Notes: a model not told the origin generated them from the sequence alone. A DNA stretch of 64,000 bases from UBA1738 sp045538755 (GCA_045538755.1 JAZQEC010000038.1:54832-118831), one strand, 5' to 3'. Shown: positions 43,039-53,394, numbered from the stretch's first letter. Numbers and translations: made by a program.

Positions 43039-44901
43039 TTATTTATTAATTACAACATGGTTAAATGTAGGCACAATTTTCCGCAGTTCTTCAACAACGC
43101 CTTCGGAATTATTTGCATACGCAATATCACGTATTTTTTCAAGACTTCTAACAAATTCTCTTTCGTTAATTTCAATTTGCTTACCTATAAATATTTTTTC
43201 ATTTCCGGTAGCTCTTAAACCTTCCTCTGACATTAAAAGCTCTTCAAAAAGCTTTTCACCAGGTCTTAATCCCGTAAATTCGATATTTATATCCTTATAA
43301 GGTACTTTTCCATGAAGTTTTATAAGATTTTCTGCCAAAGACAAAATCTTAACCGGTTCACCCATATCCAGAACAAAAATCTCACCACCAAGAGCGATTG
43401 TTCCTGCTTGTAAAATAAGCGTTACTGCTTCAGGAATTGTCATAAAATATCTGATGATATCAGGATGAGTTACTGTAACAGGACCGCCTGCTGCAATTTG
43501 CTTTTCAAACAATGGAATTACAGATCCGTTTGAACCCAAAACATTTCCAAAACGTACGGAAACAAATTCAGTATATGTGCTCTTTTGAGAAAAATATTGC
43601 ACTATCATTTCACAGCAACGTTTTGTTGCACCCATAACATTTGTAGGATTAACCGCCTTATCCGTTGAAACAAGAACAAACTTCTTTGTTTTGTAAAGTT
43701 TAGCAAGCGACGCAACATTATATGTTCCGGCAACATTATTTTTAATCGCCTCTTCAGGACTTGTTTCCATAAGCGGAACATGCTTGTGGGCAGCTGCATG
43801 ATAAACAAGCTCTGGTTTAAACTTTTCAAACAAGGCTTTCATTTTTTCATAGTCTCGAACTGATGCAATTCTAACATCAAGATCCAGTTCTTCATACTCT
43901 GATAAAAGCTCCTGTTGAATTTCATAAGCATTATTTTCATATATATCTACAATTATTAGCTTTTTGGGGTTATATTTTGCAATCTGTCGGCAAAGTTCTG
44001 AACCAATCGAACCGCCGCCACCTGTAACCATGCATACTTTATCATTTACAAGACGCTGAACACCTAAATCATTAAAACGAATTACATCTCTTCCCAACAA
44101 GTCTTCAATTTCGATATTCTGTGCTTGTCCCAAAAGGTCTGCATTCATAACAAGTTCATGAAGATATGGGACAGTTTTAACTTCACACATTGTTTCCGAG
44201 CATATATTAAGAATTCTTTTCTTTTCATCGGCAGTCCAAGACGGAATTGCAATCAAAATAGTTTTTACACGCATCTTGTCAACAATGGCAGGAATATCAT
44301 CAATCATTCCTAAGACAGTTACGCCATGAATTCTTCTTTTTTGCTTTGAATAATCATCGTCCACAATCGCTACTGGTTTATAATGGCTATCTGCGTTCTT
44401 CATTTCAAGAAGCACCTTTTGACATGTATCCCCAGCTCCTACAACAAGTGTTCTTGTTCTTACAGCAACTGTTTGCCGTGCAATTCTGTTACACACGTAG
44501 CTATATCCAACACGAATTACAACTACTCCTATAAGAGCAATCAAAGCACTCAAGAAAATAAATATATCAGATGTTGATATATTAAATACAAACCTGAAAA
44601 CATAATAAATTATTCCACCGACAAAAATGCCACCAATGCACTTGGAAAAGTCTTTTACCGAAGCATATCTCCATATATTGCGATACACTCCACATATCCA
44701 CATACCCAAAACACAGCATGCGGTTAAAACAACAGAATGTAGTAACGTTAGCTGCGGGTTAAGATTTATTACCAAAAATTCATATTCTATTTCTGAAAGA
44801 TATGTAATACTAAAATATGCGAGTAAGCACGAAAACACAATTGCTGTTGAATCTGCCATTCCAAGCAGAAGCGTACGTAAGTGTTTGCGTATAATTTTCA
44901 T
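43039..44901 (-). CDS. Membrane-bound nucleotide-sugar 4,6-dehydratase (CapD/WbpM type)
   Basis: A 620-residue protein: four N-terminal membrane segments (~10-130), a first nucleotide-binding fold (VVGAGDTCQKVL ~150), then a short-chain dehydratase with TGGGGSIGSELCRQ (~292), DKAVNPTNVMGATKR (the Met-Lys variant of the Tyr-Lys site seen in UDP-GlcNAc 4,6-dehydratases) and GLRPGEKLFEELL. It makes the keto sugar that begins synthesis of amino or deoxy sugars for surface polysaccharides. CGGAGG precedes the ATG. It lies 27 nt after proS, probably last in that operon. Confidence 0.93.
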   Translation of the reverse strand: MKIIRKHLRTLLLGMADSTAIVFSCLLAYFSITYLSEIEYEFLVINLNPQLTLLHSVVLTACCVLGMWICGVYRNIWRYASVKDFSKCIGGIFVGGIIYYVFRFVFNISTSDIFIFLSALIALIGVVVIRVGYSYVCNRIARQTVAVRTRTLVVGAGDTCQKVLLEMKNADSHYKPVAIVDDDYSKQKRRIHGVTVLGMIDDIPAIVDKMRVKTILIAIPSWTADEKKRILNICSETMCEVKTVPYLHELVMNADLLGQAQNIEIEDLLGRDVIRFNDLGVQRLVNDKVCMVTGGGGSIGSELCRQIAKYNPKKLIIVDIYENNAYEIQQELLSEYEELDLDVRIASVRDYEKMKALFEKFKPELVYHAAAHKHVPLMETSPEEAIKNNVAGTYNVASLAKLYKTKKFVLVSTDKAVNPTNVMGATKRCCEMIVQYFSQKSTYTEFVSVRFGNVLGSNGSVIPLFEKQIAAGGPVTVTHPDIIRYFMTIPEAVTLILQAGTIALGGEIFVLDMGEPVKILSLAENLIKLHGKVPYKDINIEFTGLRPGEKLFEELLMSEEGLRATGNEKIFIGKQIEINEREFVRSLEKIRDIAYANNSEGVVEELRKIVPTFNHVVINK

Positions 44902-44928
44902 AAAAAAATCCTCCGAATTAAATGCGGT

Positions 44929-46635
44929 TTATCTATTTTCTAAAATATACTTAATTGCGTTATCTGTAGCTTCTTTTGCTGTGCATTCCAATGCAGCTTC
45001 ATCTTTTCGTAACTTATATTCAACAATGCCTTCGCCACACTTTTTACCAACTACAATCCTCAGTGGTATTCCAATAAGGTCTGCGTCTTTAAATTTTACA
45101 CCTGCACGTTCTTCACGGTCATCTAAAATGACGTCAATTCCTGCATTTTTAAGATTAGTGTAAATTTCTTCTGCTAAAGCCATTTGATTTTCATCTTTTG
45201 CATTAACCGGTACAACTATCACTTCAAATGGTGCGATTGAAACAGGAAGAATAATTCCGTTTTCATCGTTACCCTGTTCTATTGCAGCAGCCAAACATCT
45301 TGTTACACCTATTCCGTAACAGCCCATAACAACAGTTTTTGCTTCTCCAGAATCATCAAGATAATTAAGTCCCAATGCATCAGAATATTTTGTACCGAGT
45401 TTAAATATATGTCCTACTTCTATACCCTGTGCAGTTTTAATTGGCTGTCCGCATTTAGGACAAACATCACCATCTTCAATAACTCTTATATCAGCAACAG
45501 CGGTCGGTTCAAAATCACGGTGAATGTTCACATTTTTAAGGTGGTAATTTGTGTTGTTTGCTCCAACAACAAAGTTTTTCATCTCGGCAACCTCAAGATC
45601 TACGTAAACAGGTATATCAAGACCTACCGGACCTGCAAACCCAACTTGTGCATTTGTAATCTCACGTACAACAGAAGGTGCCGCAAGCTCTAAATCATCT
45701 ATTGAGCCAACAAGATTTTTAAGCTTTACTTCATTTATTTCTCTGTCTCCGCGTACCATTGCGGCTATATATTTATCATCAGCCTTATATATAATTGTTT
45801 TTGCAAACATATATGCTTCACAATCAAGAAAATTAACTAATTCCTCAATAGTATGTACATCAGGAGTTTCTATCTTTTCTACATCCAAATTTCCTTCAGG
45901 ATAATCTTTTTTCTCTGGTATACAAACTGCCTTTTCATAGTTTGCAGCATATCCGCAGGCATCACAGTAAGCAATTCCGTCCTCACCAACAGGAGATTTT
46001 ACCATAAATTCCTGACTTCCACTACCACCCATAGCGCCTGAGTCTGCATCAACGATTGTAAAGTCAAGTCCTAATCTTTTAAAAATTCTGCAATATGCAT
46101 CATACATTTTCTTATATGAAACATCAAGCCCTTCGTTATTAAGGTCAAAGCTATATGCGTCCTTCATTATAAACTCTCTTCCACGCATCAATCCAAACCT
46201 CGGGCGACCTTCGTCACGGTACTTTGTCTGAATTTGGTAAAGAGTCATTGGATATTCCTTATACGAACGAACCTCATCAATAACTGTTTGCGTAAACAAT
46301 TCTTCATGTGTAGGTCCGAGACAAAAATCTCTATCATTTCTGTCCTTTAACTTAAACATAGAAGGTCCAAAAACTTCCCAACGTCCCGATGCCTGATATG
46401 CCTCTGCCGGCAAAAGTGCTGCCATTAAAAGTTCCTGCGCTCCAGCTCTGTCCATTTCCTCGCGGACAATATTTTCCACCTTTTTAAGGGTTTTAAGTCC
46501 AAGCGGCAGATATGAATAAATCCCCGCCGCCAGCTTTCTTATATATGCTGCGCGCAGCATCAGTTTATGACTTGTTATTTCTGCTTCTGCTGGTACCTCA
46601 CGAAGTGTAGGCATCAGCAAATTTTTCATTCTCAT
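44929..46635 (-). CDS. proS: Prolyl-tRNA synthetase (bacterial type)
   Basis: A 568-residue class II synthetase: motif 1 around GIYSYLPLG, motif 2 RDEGRPRFGLMRGREF, the editing (INS) domain at ~225-380, motif 3 GCYGIGVTRCLAA, and a C-terminal anticodon domain (DVILDDREERAGVKFKDADL). The cluster DVCPKCGQP with a paired YCDACGY occurs within the insertion. I chose the ATG at 46635; AAAGGA lies 10 nt upstream, in the gap after metG. It charges tRNA-Pro, one of which is encoded at 33515. Confidence 0.95.
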   Translation of the reverse strand: MRMKNLLMPTLREVPAEAEITSHKLMLRAAYIRKLAAGIYSYLPLGLKTLKKVENIVREEMDRAGAQELLMAALLPAEAYQASGRWEVFGPSMFKLKDRNDRDFCLGPTHEELFTQTVIDEVRSYKEYPMTLYQIQTKYRDEGRPRFGLMRGREFIMKDAYSFDLNNEGLDVSYKKMYDAYCRIFKRLGLDFTIVDADSGAMGGSGSQEFMVKSPVGEDGIAYCDACGYAANYEKAVCIPEKKDYPEGNLDVEKIETPDVHTIEELVNFLDCEAYMFAKTIIYKADDKYIAAMVRGDREINEVKLKNLVGSIDDLELAAPSVVREITNAQVGFAGPVGLDIPVYVDLEVAEMKNFVVGANNTNYHLKNVNIHRDFEPTAVADIRVIEDGDVCPKCGQPIKTAQGIEVGHIFKLGTKYSDALGLNYLDDSGEAKTVVMGCYGIGVTRCLAAAIEQGNDENGIILPVSIAPFEVIVVPVNAKDENQMALAEEIYTNLKNAGIDVILDDREERAGVKFKDADLIGIPLRIVVGKKCGEGIVEYKLRKDEAALECTAKEATDNAIKYILENR

Positions 46636-46662
46636 AGTTTTATAATCCTTTCTGTTTATCAA

Positions 46663-48582
46663 TCAGACGATTTCTGCACCGCTTTGGATATCATTAATTG
46701 TAGTTAGTGCAGTAAGTCCGTCGCCGAACTCTGCTGACAGTATCATTCCCTGCGATTCAAGTCCCATCATCTTTCTTGGTTTGAAGTTCGCAATGAATAT
46801 CACGTTTTTACCTATAAGCTCCTCTGGAGTATGATATTTTGCAATTCCCGAAAGAATTTGCCTTGTTTCACTTCCAACCTGCAGGGTAAATCTCAAAAGC
46901 TTATCGGATTTTTTCACCTTTTCACATTCTATAACTTTCCCTACCCTAATGTCAAGTTTTTCAAAGTCATCAAACTCACAGTAATCCTTAAACGGTGCAA
47001 TCTCAATTTTATCCTCTTCCGCATTTTCTGCGACGATTTCTTCCATTTTCTTTTCTGCATCAATTCTGGCAAAAAGTACCTGCGATTCTCCCACCTTTGT
47101 TCCAGCCTCGGTTTTTCCAAAGCTTTGGATACTTTCATAAGAAAGTTCCGAAGCGGAAATCTGCTCTGCAATTTTGTCTGCTGTTTCCGGCATAAAGGAT
47201 TTTAAAAGACTTGCTATTATTCTAATTGATTCTACTAAGTTATATAAAACTGTTCCGAGTCTTGGCTTTGTTTCTTCTGATTTTGCTAAAACCCACGGAG
47301 TTGTTTCATCAATGTATTTATTTGTTCTGTCGACAATTTTCCAGATTTCATCAAGGCTGTCTGCAATATGCCATGTTTCCATTTTTTTAACAACATTTTT
47401 AACTGCTTCTTCGCATACTGCTTTTAATTCGCCGTCAAATTCACCTGTTATGTCACCACTTTGAATAATACCGTCAAAATATTTATTAATCATAGCAACT
47501 GTACGATTTACAAGATTTCCAAGCGTATTGGCAAGGTCAGAATTATATCTTGCTATGAAGGTATCGTAAGTTATGTTTCCATCCTGTGCATACGGCATTT
47601 CGTGAAGCGAATAGTATCTTACCGCATCAACCCCGAAATGACGTACCAAATCCTCAGCATAAATAACATTTCCTCTGGATTTTGACATTTTTTCTTCACC
47701 AAAAAGCATCCATGGATGACCAAAGACCTGCTTTGGAAGCGGCTCTCCCAATGCCATAAGCATAATTGGCCAATAAATTGTGTGGAATCTCAGTATATCC
47801 TTACCTATGATATGAACATCAGCAGGCCAGTATTTGTTATAAAGTTCCCCTTTATCATCAGGCGAATAGCCGAGTGCAGTGATGTAATTTGAAAGTGCAT
47901 CAATCCATACATAAATAACATGCTTTGGATCAAATTCAACAGGAACTCCCCATGTAAAGCTTGTTCTTGATACGCAAAGGTCTTGAAGTCCCGGCTTTAA
48001 GAAGTTATTTACCATTTCCTTCTTTCGTGATTCCGGTTGAATAAAGTCAGGGTTTTCTTCAATATATTGCATCAGCTTATCCTGATACTTGCTCATCTTA
48101 AAGAAATATGCTTCTTCCTTTGTTTTTTTAACTTCTCTGCCACAATCCGGACACTTCCCATCAACAAGCTGTGTTTCTGTCCAGAAAGATTCACACGGCG
48201 TACAGTAAAGCCCTTCGTATTCAGATTTATATATATCACCCTGATCATAAAGCTTTTTAAATATCTTCTTTACTGCATCTTCGTGGTACTTATCAGTAGT
48301 TCTTATAAAATGGTCATAGCTGACATTTAACATATCGGCGATATCTTTAATCTGCTGTGCAATAACGTCAACATATGCCTGCGGTGCAACTCCCTCTTTT
48401 TCGGCAATTTCCTGAATTTTCTGACCATGTTCATCGGTTCCTGTCAAGAAAAACACATCATCGCCTAAAAACCTGCGAAAACGTGCAATCGCATCCGTCA
48501 AAATTATTTCATAAGTATTTCCGATATGTGGCTTACGCGATGTATATGCAATCGCCGTAGTAACATAAAACTTTTTCCCCAT
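46663..48582 (-). CDS. metG: Methionyl-tRNA synthetase
   Basis: A 639-residue class I synthetase: the HIGH-type motif PHIGNTYE (~19), a zinc knuckle (CTPC and CPDCG near 127-146), KMSKSRGN near 300, the anticodon-binding helical domain, and a C-terminal tRNA-binding (EMAP-like) domain with DIRVGKVIECEKV. No T-box precedes it. AAGGAG lies before the ATG and the gene follows the AI-2E gene by 11 nt. Confidence 0.96.
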   Translation of the reverse strand: MGKKFYVTTAIAYTSRKPHIGNTYEIILTDAIARFRRFLGDDVFFLTGTDEHGQKIQEIAEKEGVAPQAYVDVIAQQIKDIADMLNVSYDHFIRTTDKYHEDAVKKIFKKLYDQGDIYKSEYEGLYCTPCESFWTETQLVDGKCPDCGREVKKTKEEAYFFKMSKYQDKLMQYIEENPDFIQPESRKKEMVNNFLKPGLQDLCVSRTSFTWGVPVEFDPKHVIYVWIDALSNYITALGYSPDDKGELYNKYWPADVHIIGKDILRFHTIYWPIMLMALGEPLPKQVFGHPWMLFGEEKMSKSRGNVIYAEDLVRHFGVDAVRYYSLHEMPYAQDGNITYDTFIARYNSDLANTLGNLVNRTVAMINKYFDGIIQSGDITGEFDGELKAVCEEAVKNVVKKMETWHIADSLDEIWKIVDRTNKYIDETTPWVLAKSEETKPRLGTVLYNLVESIRIIASLLKSFMPETADKIAEQISASELSYESIQSFGKTEAGTKVGESQVLFARIDAEKKMEEIVAENAEEDKIEIAPFKDYCEFDDFEKLDIRVGKVIECEKVKKSDKLLRFTLQVGSETRQILSGIAKYHTPEELIGKNVIFIANFKPRKMMGLESQGMILSAEFGDGLTALTTINDIQSGAEIV

Positions 48583-48593
48583 TACTGTTCTCC

Positions 48594-49751
48594 TTAATCT
48601 TCAAATGAAATATATATCTTTTTTATTTCCCCTACAATTTTCCGGGAAATATTTTTTGCTGTTTTTATCAGCCTATCAAATACGCCGACTCTATAAAGAC
48701 TTACAGTTAAAACTAAAATCATCGGGCCTAAAATCATACCGCCTATCGAAAGCGTACGATATCCTATATACATCGCCATTAACGTCAAAAGCGGATGCAT
48801 TCCGATATTTTTGCCAACAATTTTTGGCTCTACTAATTGACGCATCAATATAACTGTTAAATAAATAATTAAAAGCCCTATACCTCTCGAAAAATTTCCT
48901 GTTATAAAAGACACTAATGACCACGGGATAAGTACCGCACCGCTACCAAAAAACGGAAGTGCGTCAAAAATTGCTGTTGCAATAGCAATTATTAATGCAT
49001 ATTTTATTTGCAAAATAAGTAATCCGATAAGAATAATTGCAAACGAAATACACATAATTGTAAGCTGTGCTTTTATATATCCGCCGATATAGTTTTTGAT
49101 TTCATATTTTAGCTCTGAAAATCTTGTCAAAAATGATTCAGAAAATGGTTTTTTTATCACATTTGCAACTTTTTTTGAATCCGAAACCATAAAATAAAGC
49201 GAAATCAAAAATACAATACTACTTATAAAAATATTGGGTAGTTTTTTAGCTGCATTTCCTGCTGTTTGTATAACCTCCAATTCATTGGCAAGGTTTGCAA
49301 ACCAGTTAAGGGATTGTTCCCAAAAATTATCAATCACCGTTTGTACGGCTTTAGGCAACATTCCCACAAAATCAGAAAAAGCATCCTTTAAACTGTACCA
49401 AGTACTAGCAATATTTTGATAAATTATCGGGAAATCTTCATAAATATTACGTATTTCTTCTATAACTTTCCAAAGTATGCCAACAACTATTCCGCCAAGA
49501 ACACCAACAGTAAGCACCATTACCAATATTGCCGAAACACTGCGTGGCAGACGGAATCGTTTTTGAATGCCATTTGCCATAGGATTTACGATTAAAGATA
49601 TGAAATACGATAAAATAAACGGTGTAAAAAGCCAAATGATATATCCTGCAAAATCCACAATATACGGCAGCCCCATTATAAGTCCTACAATCAACAATAC
49701 CATTAAAATTGATATTACAATAATTTTTGCGGAATTTCTTTTCTTATCCAA
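48594..49751 (-). CDS. AI-2E family membrane transporter
   Basis: A 385-residue membrane protein with about eight hydrophobic segments, a central soluble stretch, and the family pattern FDALPFFGSGAVLIPW near residue 275 and GKNIGMHPLLTLMAMYIGYR near 320. Members include the TqsA-like exporters and Na+/H+ antiporters; the substrate is not predictable. The start is a TTG at 49751, preceded by AGAAGG inside the last codons of apgM; another in-frame TTG lies at 49772. It lies between apgM and metG in one transcription unit. Confidence 0.88.
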   Translation of the reverse strand: MDKKRNSAKIIVISILMVLLIVGLIMGLPYIVDFAGYIIWLFTPFILSYFISLIVNPMANGIQKRFRLPRSVSAILVMVLTVGVLGGIVVGILWKVIEEIRNIYEDFPIIYQNIASTWYSLKDAFSDFVGMLPKAVQTVIDNFWEQSLNWFANLANELEVIQTAGNAAKKLPNIFISSIVFLISLYFMVSDSKKVANVIKKPFSESFLTRFSELKYEIKNYIGGYIKAQLTIMCISFAIILIGLLILQIKYALIIAIATAIFDALPFFGSGAVLIPWSLVSFITGNFSRGIGLLIIYLTVILMRQLVEPKIVGKNIGMHPLLTLMAMYIGYRTLSIGGMILGPMILVLTVSLYRVGVFDRLIKTAKNISRKIVGEIKKIYISFED

Positions 49752-49755
49752 AGAA

Positions 49756-50973
49756 TCACCTTCTGTTTTCAATAAAATGTTTCATTAAATTATGACCTTT
49801 GTCAATGTAAATACCTGTTTTTGCTGCATTTTCTTCATTATATGTAAAACCTGAACCATTTTCATTTTTTGAGCTATAAATAATGTACGGGACAGGATCA
49901 CTCACATGAGTTTTTAGCTTAATAGGTGTCGGATGATCAGGAAGTATCAGCATTTTGTACTCAATTCCTGCCTCATCAAGCTTATTTCTTAAAAACCCTA
50001 CAACCTTTTCATCTATAAGCTCTACTGATAATTTCTTCTTTTCAGCATTTCCTTGGTGCCCACATTCATCAGGAGCTTCCATATGAATATAAACAAGGTC
50101 TGCTTCGTCTTTAGTAATGACCTCAAGCGCTGCCTGAGCTTTTCCGTCAAAATTGGTGTCCCAGTTTCCTGTTGCACCCTCGACATCTATAGAATTCATA
50201 TCAGCACATTTTGCAATTCCTTTAATGAGGTCTACTGCAGAAATAACGCTTGCCCTTAAGCCGTATTTGTCATAAAAATTTTCAAGCTGAGGTTTTGAGC
50301 CTTCACCCCACACCCATATTGAAGTTGCAGGATTTTTTCCTGCGGCAATTCTCTTTTGATTTACAGGGTGATTTTTCAAAATTTGCTCCGACTTTTTCAT
50401 CATTTCAAGCAACTTGTCAGCATTTTCGCCTTTTGGTAGATAATCAGTAATTTTTCTGTCCGAAATGTCATGCGGAGGAGTTAATTGTACATTAAGACTA
50501 CCTCCGTCCCAAACAAGAAGGTGACGATAGCTTACACCGCTATAAAAATGAATTAAATCTGTGTGCAGTTCCTTTTCAACTGCATCAATAAGCTCTGAAG
50601 CTTCTTCGGTAGAAATTTCACCTGCTGAATAATCAAGCATAGTCTTATTTTCATAGTCTTCTTCATCTGACAAAGTCACAAGATTTGCTCTAAAGGTAAC
50701 ATCACTGTCGTTAAGGCTTACGCCAATACTTGCCGCTTCAAGTGGGGATCTTCCGGAATAACATTTTGTTGTATCATATCCCATAACAGATAAATTTGCA
50801 ACGTCGCTGCCTGGCTTCATTCCATCAAGAACAGTTTTGACCATACCAAGCTCACCATGCGCTGACATATAGTCGATATTCGGTTTTTTAGCCACGTCAA
50901 GAATGGTTTTTCCGTCAAATTCATCAACGGCATAATCCGCCATTCCATCACCTAAAATTACTATATACTTCAT
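49756..50973 (-). CDS. apgM: ApgM-like phosphoglycerate mutase, possible homoserine kinase
   Basis: A 405-residue member of the alkaline-phosphatase superfamily with ILGDGMADY at the N-terminus, GSDVANLSVMGYD (~55), RSPLEAASIGV, and C-terminal LPDHPTPIKLKTH metal ligands. It resembles archaeal-type cofactor-independent phosphoglycerate mutase. A close bacterial subgroup of the same length is described as homoserine kinase. ThrC lies 2.5 kb away and no ordinary thrB is seen here, so that role is attractive but unproven. AAAGGGG precedes the ATG; the gene lies 3 nt after degV. Confidence 0.87.
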   Translation of the reverse strand: MKYIVILGDGMADYAVDEFDGKTILDVAKKPNIDYMSAHGELGMVKTVLDGMKPGSDVANLSVMGYDTTKCYSGRSPLEAASIGVSLNDSDVTFRANLVTLSDEEDYENKTMLDYSAGEISTEEASELIDAVEKELHTDLIHFYSGVSYRHLLVWDGGSLNVQLTPPHDISDRKITDYLPKGENADKLLEMMKKSEQILKNHPVNQKRIAAGKNPATSIWVWGEGSKPQLENFYDKYGLRASVISAVDLIKGIAKCADMNSIDVEGATGNWDTNFDGKAQAALEVITKDEADLVYIHMEAPDECGHQGNAEKKKLSVELIDEKVVGFLRNKLDEAGIEYKMLILPDHPTPIKLKTHVSDPVPYIIYSSKNENGSGFTYNEENAAKTGIYIDKGHNLMKHFIENRR

Positions 50974-50976
50974 TTC

Positions 50977-51843
50977 TTATTCCCCTTTAATCTTGAATAA
51001 CACCGCCACTGCGCCGTTTCCTGTGTGAGTTCCCACTATTGGCCCAAACTCATATCTTCTCTTTATGTTATCAATTTCAAACTCTTCCTTTATGACCTCT
51101 TCAAGTTTGTCCCCATATTCTGTGCAGGAATCAATTACATAAAACTCTTTTGCATCCTCATCAAATCCTGGAGTTTCACGGACAATATCAAGGAGCTTAT
51201 TGTAAATTTTCTTTTTACCTCTTATTTTTTCATAAGACTCAACCAGTCCATCCTGAATTGTGAGCACAGGTTTAATATCCAAAAGGCTTCCTACAACAGC
51301 AGTCGTTTTATTTATGCGTCCACCTTTTTCAAGGAATTTAAGTGTATCCACAATTATATATGCCCTGTGGTTTTTGATAAATTCCATACTCTTATCAATC
51401 GCCACATCAAGTTCCATACCATCAGCTAAATATTTACGCAACAGTACAGCAACTTCTGCAATGTAAATTGAAAATGACATTGTATCGACTACCTTAATAG
51501 TTACCTCAGGATTTTCTTCCATAACAGCCTCTGCATTCATACGGGCGTTGTTGTACTGTCCGCTGGCTTTTGAGGAAAGTGTTAAATAAACAATCTTATC
51601 ATATTCTTTTGCAGCTTTGGAAAATGCGTCATAAATGACAGCAGGCGAAGTCTGCGAAGTTGTTGGAAGCTTATCGCTCGCAATCAGTTTTTCATAAAAT
51701 TGCTCATTTGTTAGTTCATCCCCTGCTACATAAGACGTATCTCCAAAAACTACATTGTAGGGAATTACATCAATGTCATATTCCTTTCTTAATTCTTGGG
51801 GCATATCTGCGCCTGTATCAACAAAAATTTTTACTTTGCTCAT
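50977..51843 (-). CDS. DegV family fatty-acid-binding protein
   Basis: A 288-residue two-domain protein: FVDTGADMPQEL at the start, TTSQTSPAV (the fatty-acid carboxylate Thr-Ser site) near 60, VDTLKFLEKGGRI near 155, and GPIVGTHTGNGAVAV near the end. DegV/FakB proteins hold an acyl chain for a FakA-type kinase; fakA is not in the window. The ATG at 51843 follows AAGGAG and lies inside the last codons of trmL. Confidence 0.92.
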   Translation of the reverse strand: MSKVKIFVDTGADMPQELRKEYDIDVIPYNVVFGDTSYVAGDELTNEQFYEKLIASDKLPTTSQTSPAVIYDAFSKAAKEYDKIVYLTLSSKASGQYNNARMNAEAVMEENPEVTIKVVDTMSFSIYIAEVAVLLRKYLADGMELDVAIDKSMEFIKNHRAYIIVDTLKFLEKGGRINKTTAVVGSLLDIKPVLTIQDGLVESYEKIRGKKKIYNKLLDIVRETPGFDEDAKEFYVIDSCTEYGDKLEEVIKEEFEIDNIKRRYEFGPIVGTHTGNGAVAVLFKIKGE

Positions 51844-51854
51844 AAATTGTCTCC

Positions 51855-52346
51855 TTACCATTCAAACTGTGTCAGTTCTCCTGCCTTTTTAAGCTGCCCG
51901 AAATTTGTTTGTTTTAATGCTTCATAAGCAATTATCGCAACGGAATTTGACAGGTTTAGGCTTCTTGCCTCGTTTATCATTGGAATCCTTATGCACCATT
52001 CTTTATTTTGGTGTAAAAGGTTTTCAGGCAGTCCCTTAGTTTCTTTTCCAAAGAGTATGAAGTCTCCATCCATATATTTCACATCTGAATATGTATTAAT
52101 ACCTTTTGTAGTAGAATAGAAAAATCTGCCGCCGTTATTTTTTTCAAAAAATTCTTCAAGATTTTCATAGTACTGAACACCTAAAAGATGCCAGTAGTCA
52201 AGCCCTGCTCTTTTTAATTTTTTATCGTCAATAGTGAAACCCATCGGCTTTACAATATGCAGCCTGCAACCTGTTGCGGCACAGGTTCTTGCTATATTCC
52301 CTGTATTTTGAGGAATCTCGGGTTCAACCAACACTATATTAAACAA
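51855..52346 (-). CDS. trmL: tRNA (cytidine/uridine-34 2'-O)-methyltransferase TrmL
   Basis: A 163-residue SPOUT-class methyltransferase with the knot motifs NIVLVEPEIPQNTGNIAR at the N-terminus, LFGKETKGLPE and IPMINEARSLNLSNSVAI. It methylates the wobble base of tRNA-Leu species. I chose a TTG start at 52346: GGTGAT lies 5 nt upstream and this start gives the usual family N-terminus. GTG codons at 52355 and 52358 overlap that site. It is the first gene of the operon running to 43 kb. Confidence 0.92.
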   Translation of the reverse strand: MFNIVLVEPEIPQNTGNIARTCAATGCRLHIVKPMGFTIDDKKLKRAGLDYWHLLGVQYYENLEEFFEKNNGGRFFYSTTKGINTYSDVKYMDGDFILFGKETKGLPENLLHQNKEWCIRIPMINEARSLNLSNSVAIIAYEALKQTNFGQLKKAGELTQFEW

Positions 52347-52379
52347 ATTAATCACCACTATTTACAATTATACCATTAT

Positions 52380-52408
52380 ATTATACTACAAAAACTTTAA
52401 AAGTACAA
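52380..52408 (-). promoter_or_regulatory. Promoter of the trmL operon
   Basis: -35 TTGTAC at 52403-52408, -10 TATAAT at 52380-52385, spacer 17 bp, minus strand. The following genes trmL, degV, apgM, AI-2E, metG, proS and the dehydratase are spaced by 27 nt or less or overlap, so one transcript may cover about 9 kb. Confidence 0.65.
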
Positions 52409-52431
52409 GTCTTTTACAGATTTTTTTGAAA

Positions 52432-52460
52432 TTGACTTCCTTTTTTTAATGTGTTATAAT
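52432..52460 (+). promoter_or_regulatory. Promoter of yihY
   Basis: TTGACT at 52432-52437 and TATAAT at 52455-52460, spacer 17 bp, diverging from the trmL promoter. Confidence 0.75.
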
Positions 52461-52542
52461 TTATTTGACTAAAAGTTAATACGACCGTTACATAAAATTG
52501 TTTTTATAAGTAAAAAATACCTGCATAAACGAGGTTTTTAAT

Positions 52543-53394
52543 ATGAAAATATATAAGAAAATCGAAAGATTTATAAAAATAATAGACGCAGATAATATTT
52601 TTGTTTATTCAGCACAGGCATCTTTTTATATTATTATTTCATCAATACCTTTCATAATGCTTCTTTTGTCACTGTCACAATATCTTCTACCATTAAACGA
52701 GCAGGATATTTCCGAAATTATTCTTCCGCTTGTGCCTGCTGTTATAAAGGAGCCTGTAAAAAGCATCATCAGCGAGCTTTTTTACAAAAGCTCCGGCTCG
52801 GTAATTTCTATTACAGCAATTTCAACTCTATGGTCGTCATCACGCGGCATAGCAGCTATTGAACGCGGAATTCGAAATGTATATCACACTCCAGTACGCG
52901 ACACTTTTCTCCTAAACATTGCTGCCAGTATTTTTTATACTGTTACATTCATCGCTATAATGATAATTTTGCTTGCTACCACTGTTTTTGGCACATCAAT
53001 AATAAGATTTTTTGAATTAAAATCAGTAATCCTGCACTGGATTTTTTATAAAACATCATGGATGAGATGGGTAATTACCTTTTGTGTTTTAACTACTTTC
53101 TTTGCGGTAATATATATGGCTTTTTCAGGACGAAAAATCCCACTAAAAAGACATATTCCCGGCTCTGTATTTACAACTTCAGCGTGGATGATATTTTCTG
53201 TTTTATTTTCTTTTTACATCGAAAATTTTGCTAACTATTCATATTTATACGGAAGCCTTACTGCGATTGTTCTATTGATGCTATGGGTATATTTCTGTAT
53301 GATTATATTTTTACTTGGCGGAGAAATTAATATGATGGTTTTGATTTCTAAATTAAAAAAACGAAATATATCTAAAACCACAACAGAAGACTAA
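52543..53394 (+). CDS. yihY: YihY/BrkB-family membrane protein
   Basis: A 283-residue inner-membrane protein with about six hydrophobic segments. Family marks: AQASFYIIISSIPFIMLL, SGSVISITAISTLWSSSRG, AIERGIRNVYHT, and YGSLTAIVLLMLWVYFCMIIFLLGGEIN near the C-terminus. Once labelled ribonuclease BN, the family is now treated as a membrane protein of unknown function. CGAGGTT lies upstream of the ATG. Confidence 0.92.
   Translation: MKIYKKIERFIKIIDADNIFVYSAQASFYIIISSIPFIMLLLSLSQYLLPLNEQDISEIILPLVPAVIKEPVKSIISELFYKSSGSVISITAISTLWSSSRGIAAIERGIRNVYHTPVRDTFLLNIAASIFYTVTFIAIMIILLATTVFGTSIIRFFELKSVILHWIFYKTSWMRWVITFCVLTTFFAVIYMAFSGRKIPLKRHIPGSVFTTSAWMIFSVLFSFYIENFANYSYLYGSLTAIVLLMLWVYFCMIIFLLGGEINMMVLISKLKKRNISKTTTED

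Noticed and set aside
48591..52360. T-box leaders in front of metG, proS or trmL
   Set aside because: No GGTACCGCG-type core or specifier stem is present; gaps between these genes are 27 nt or less.
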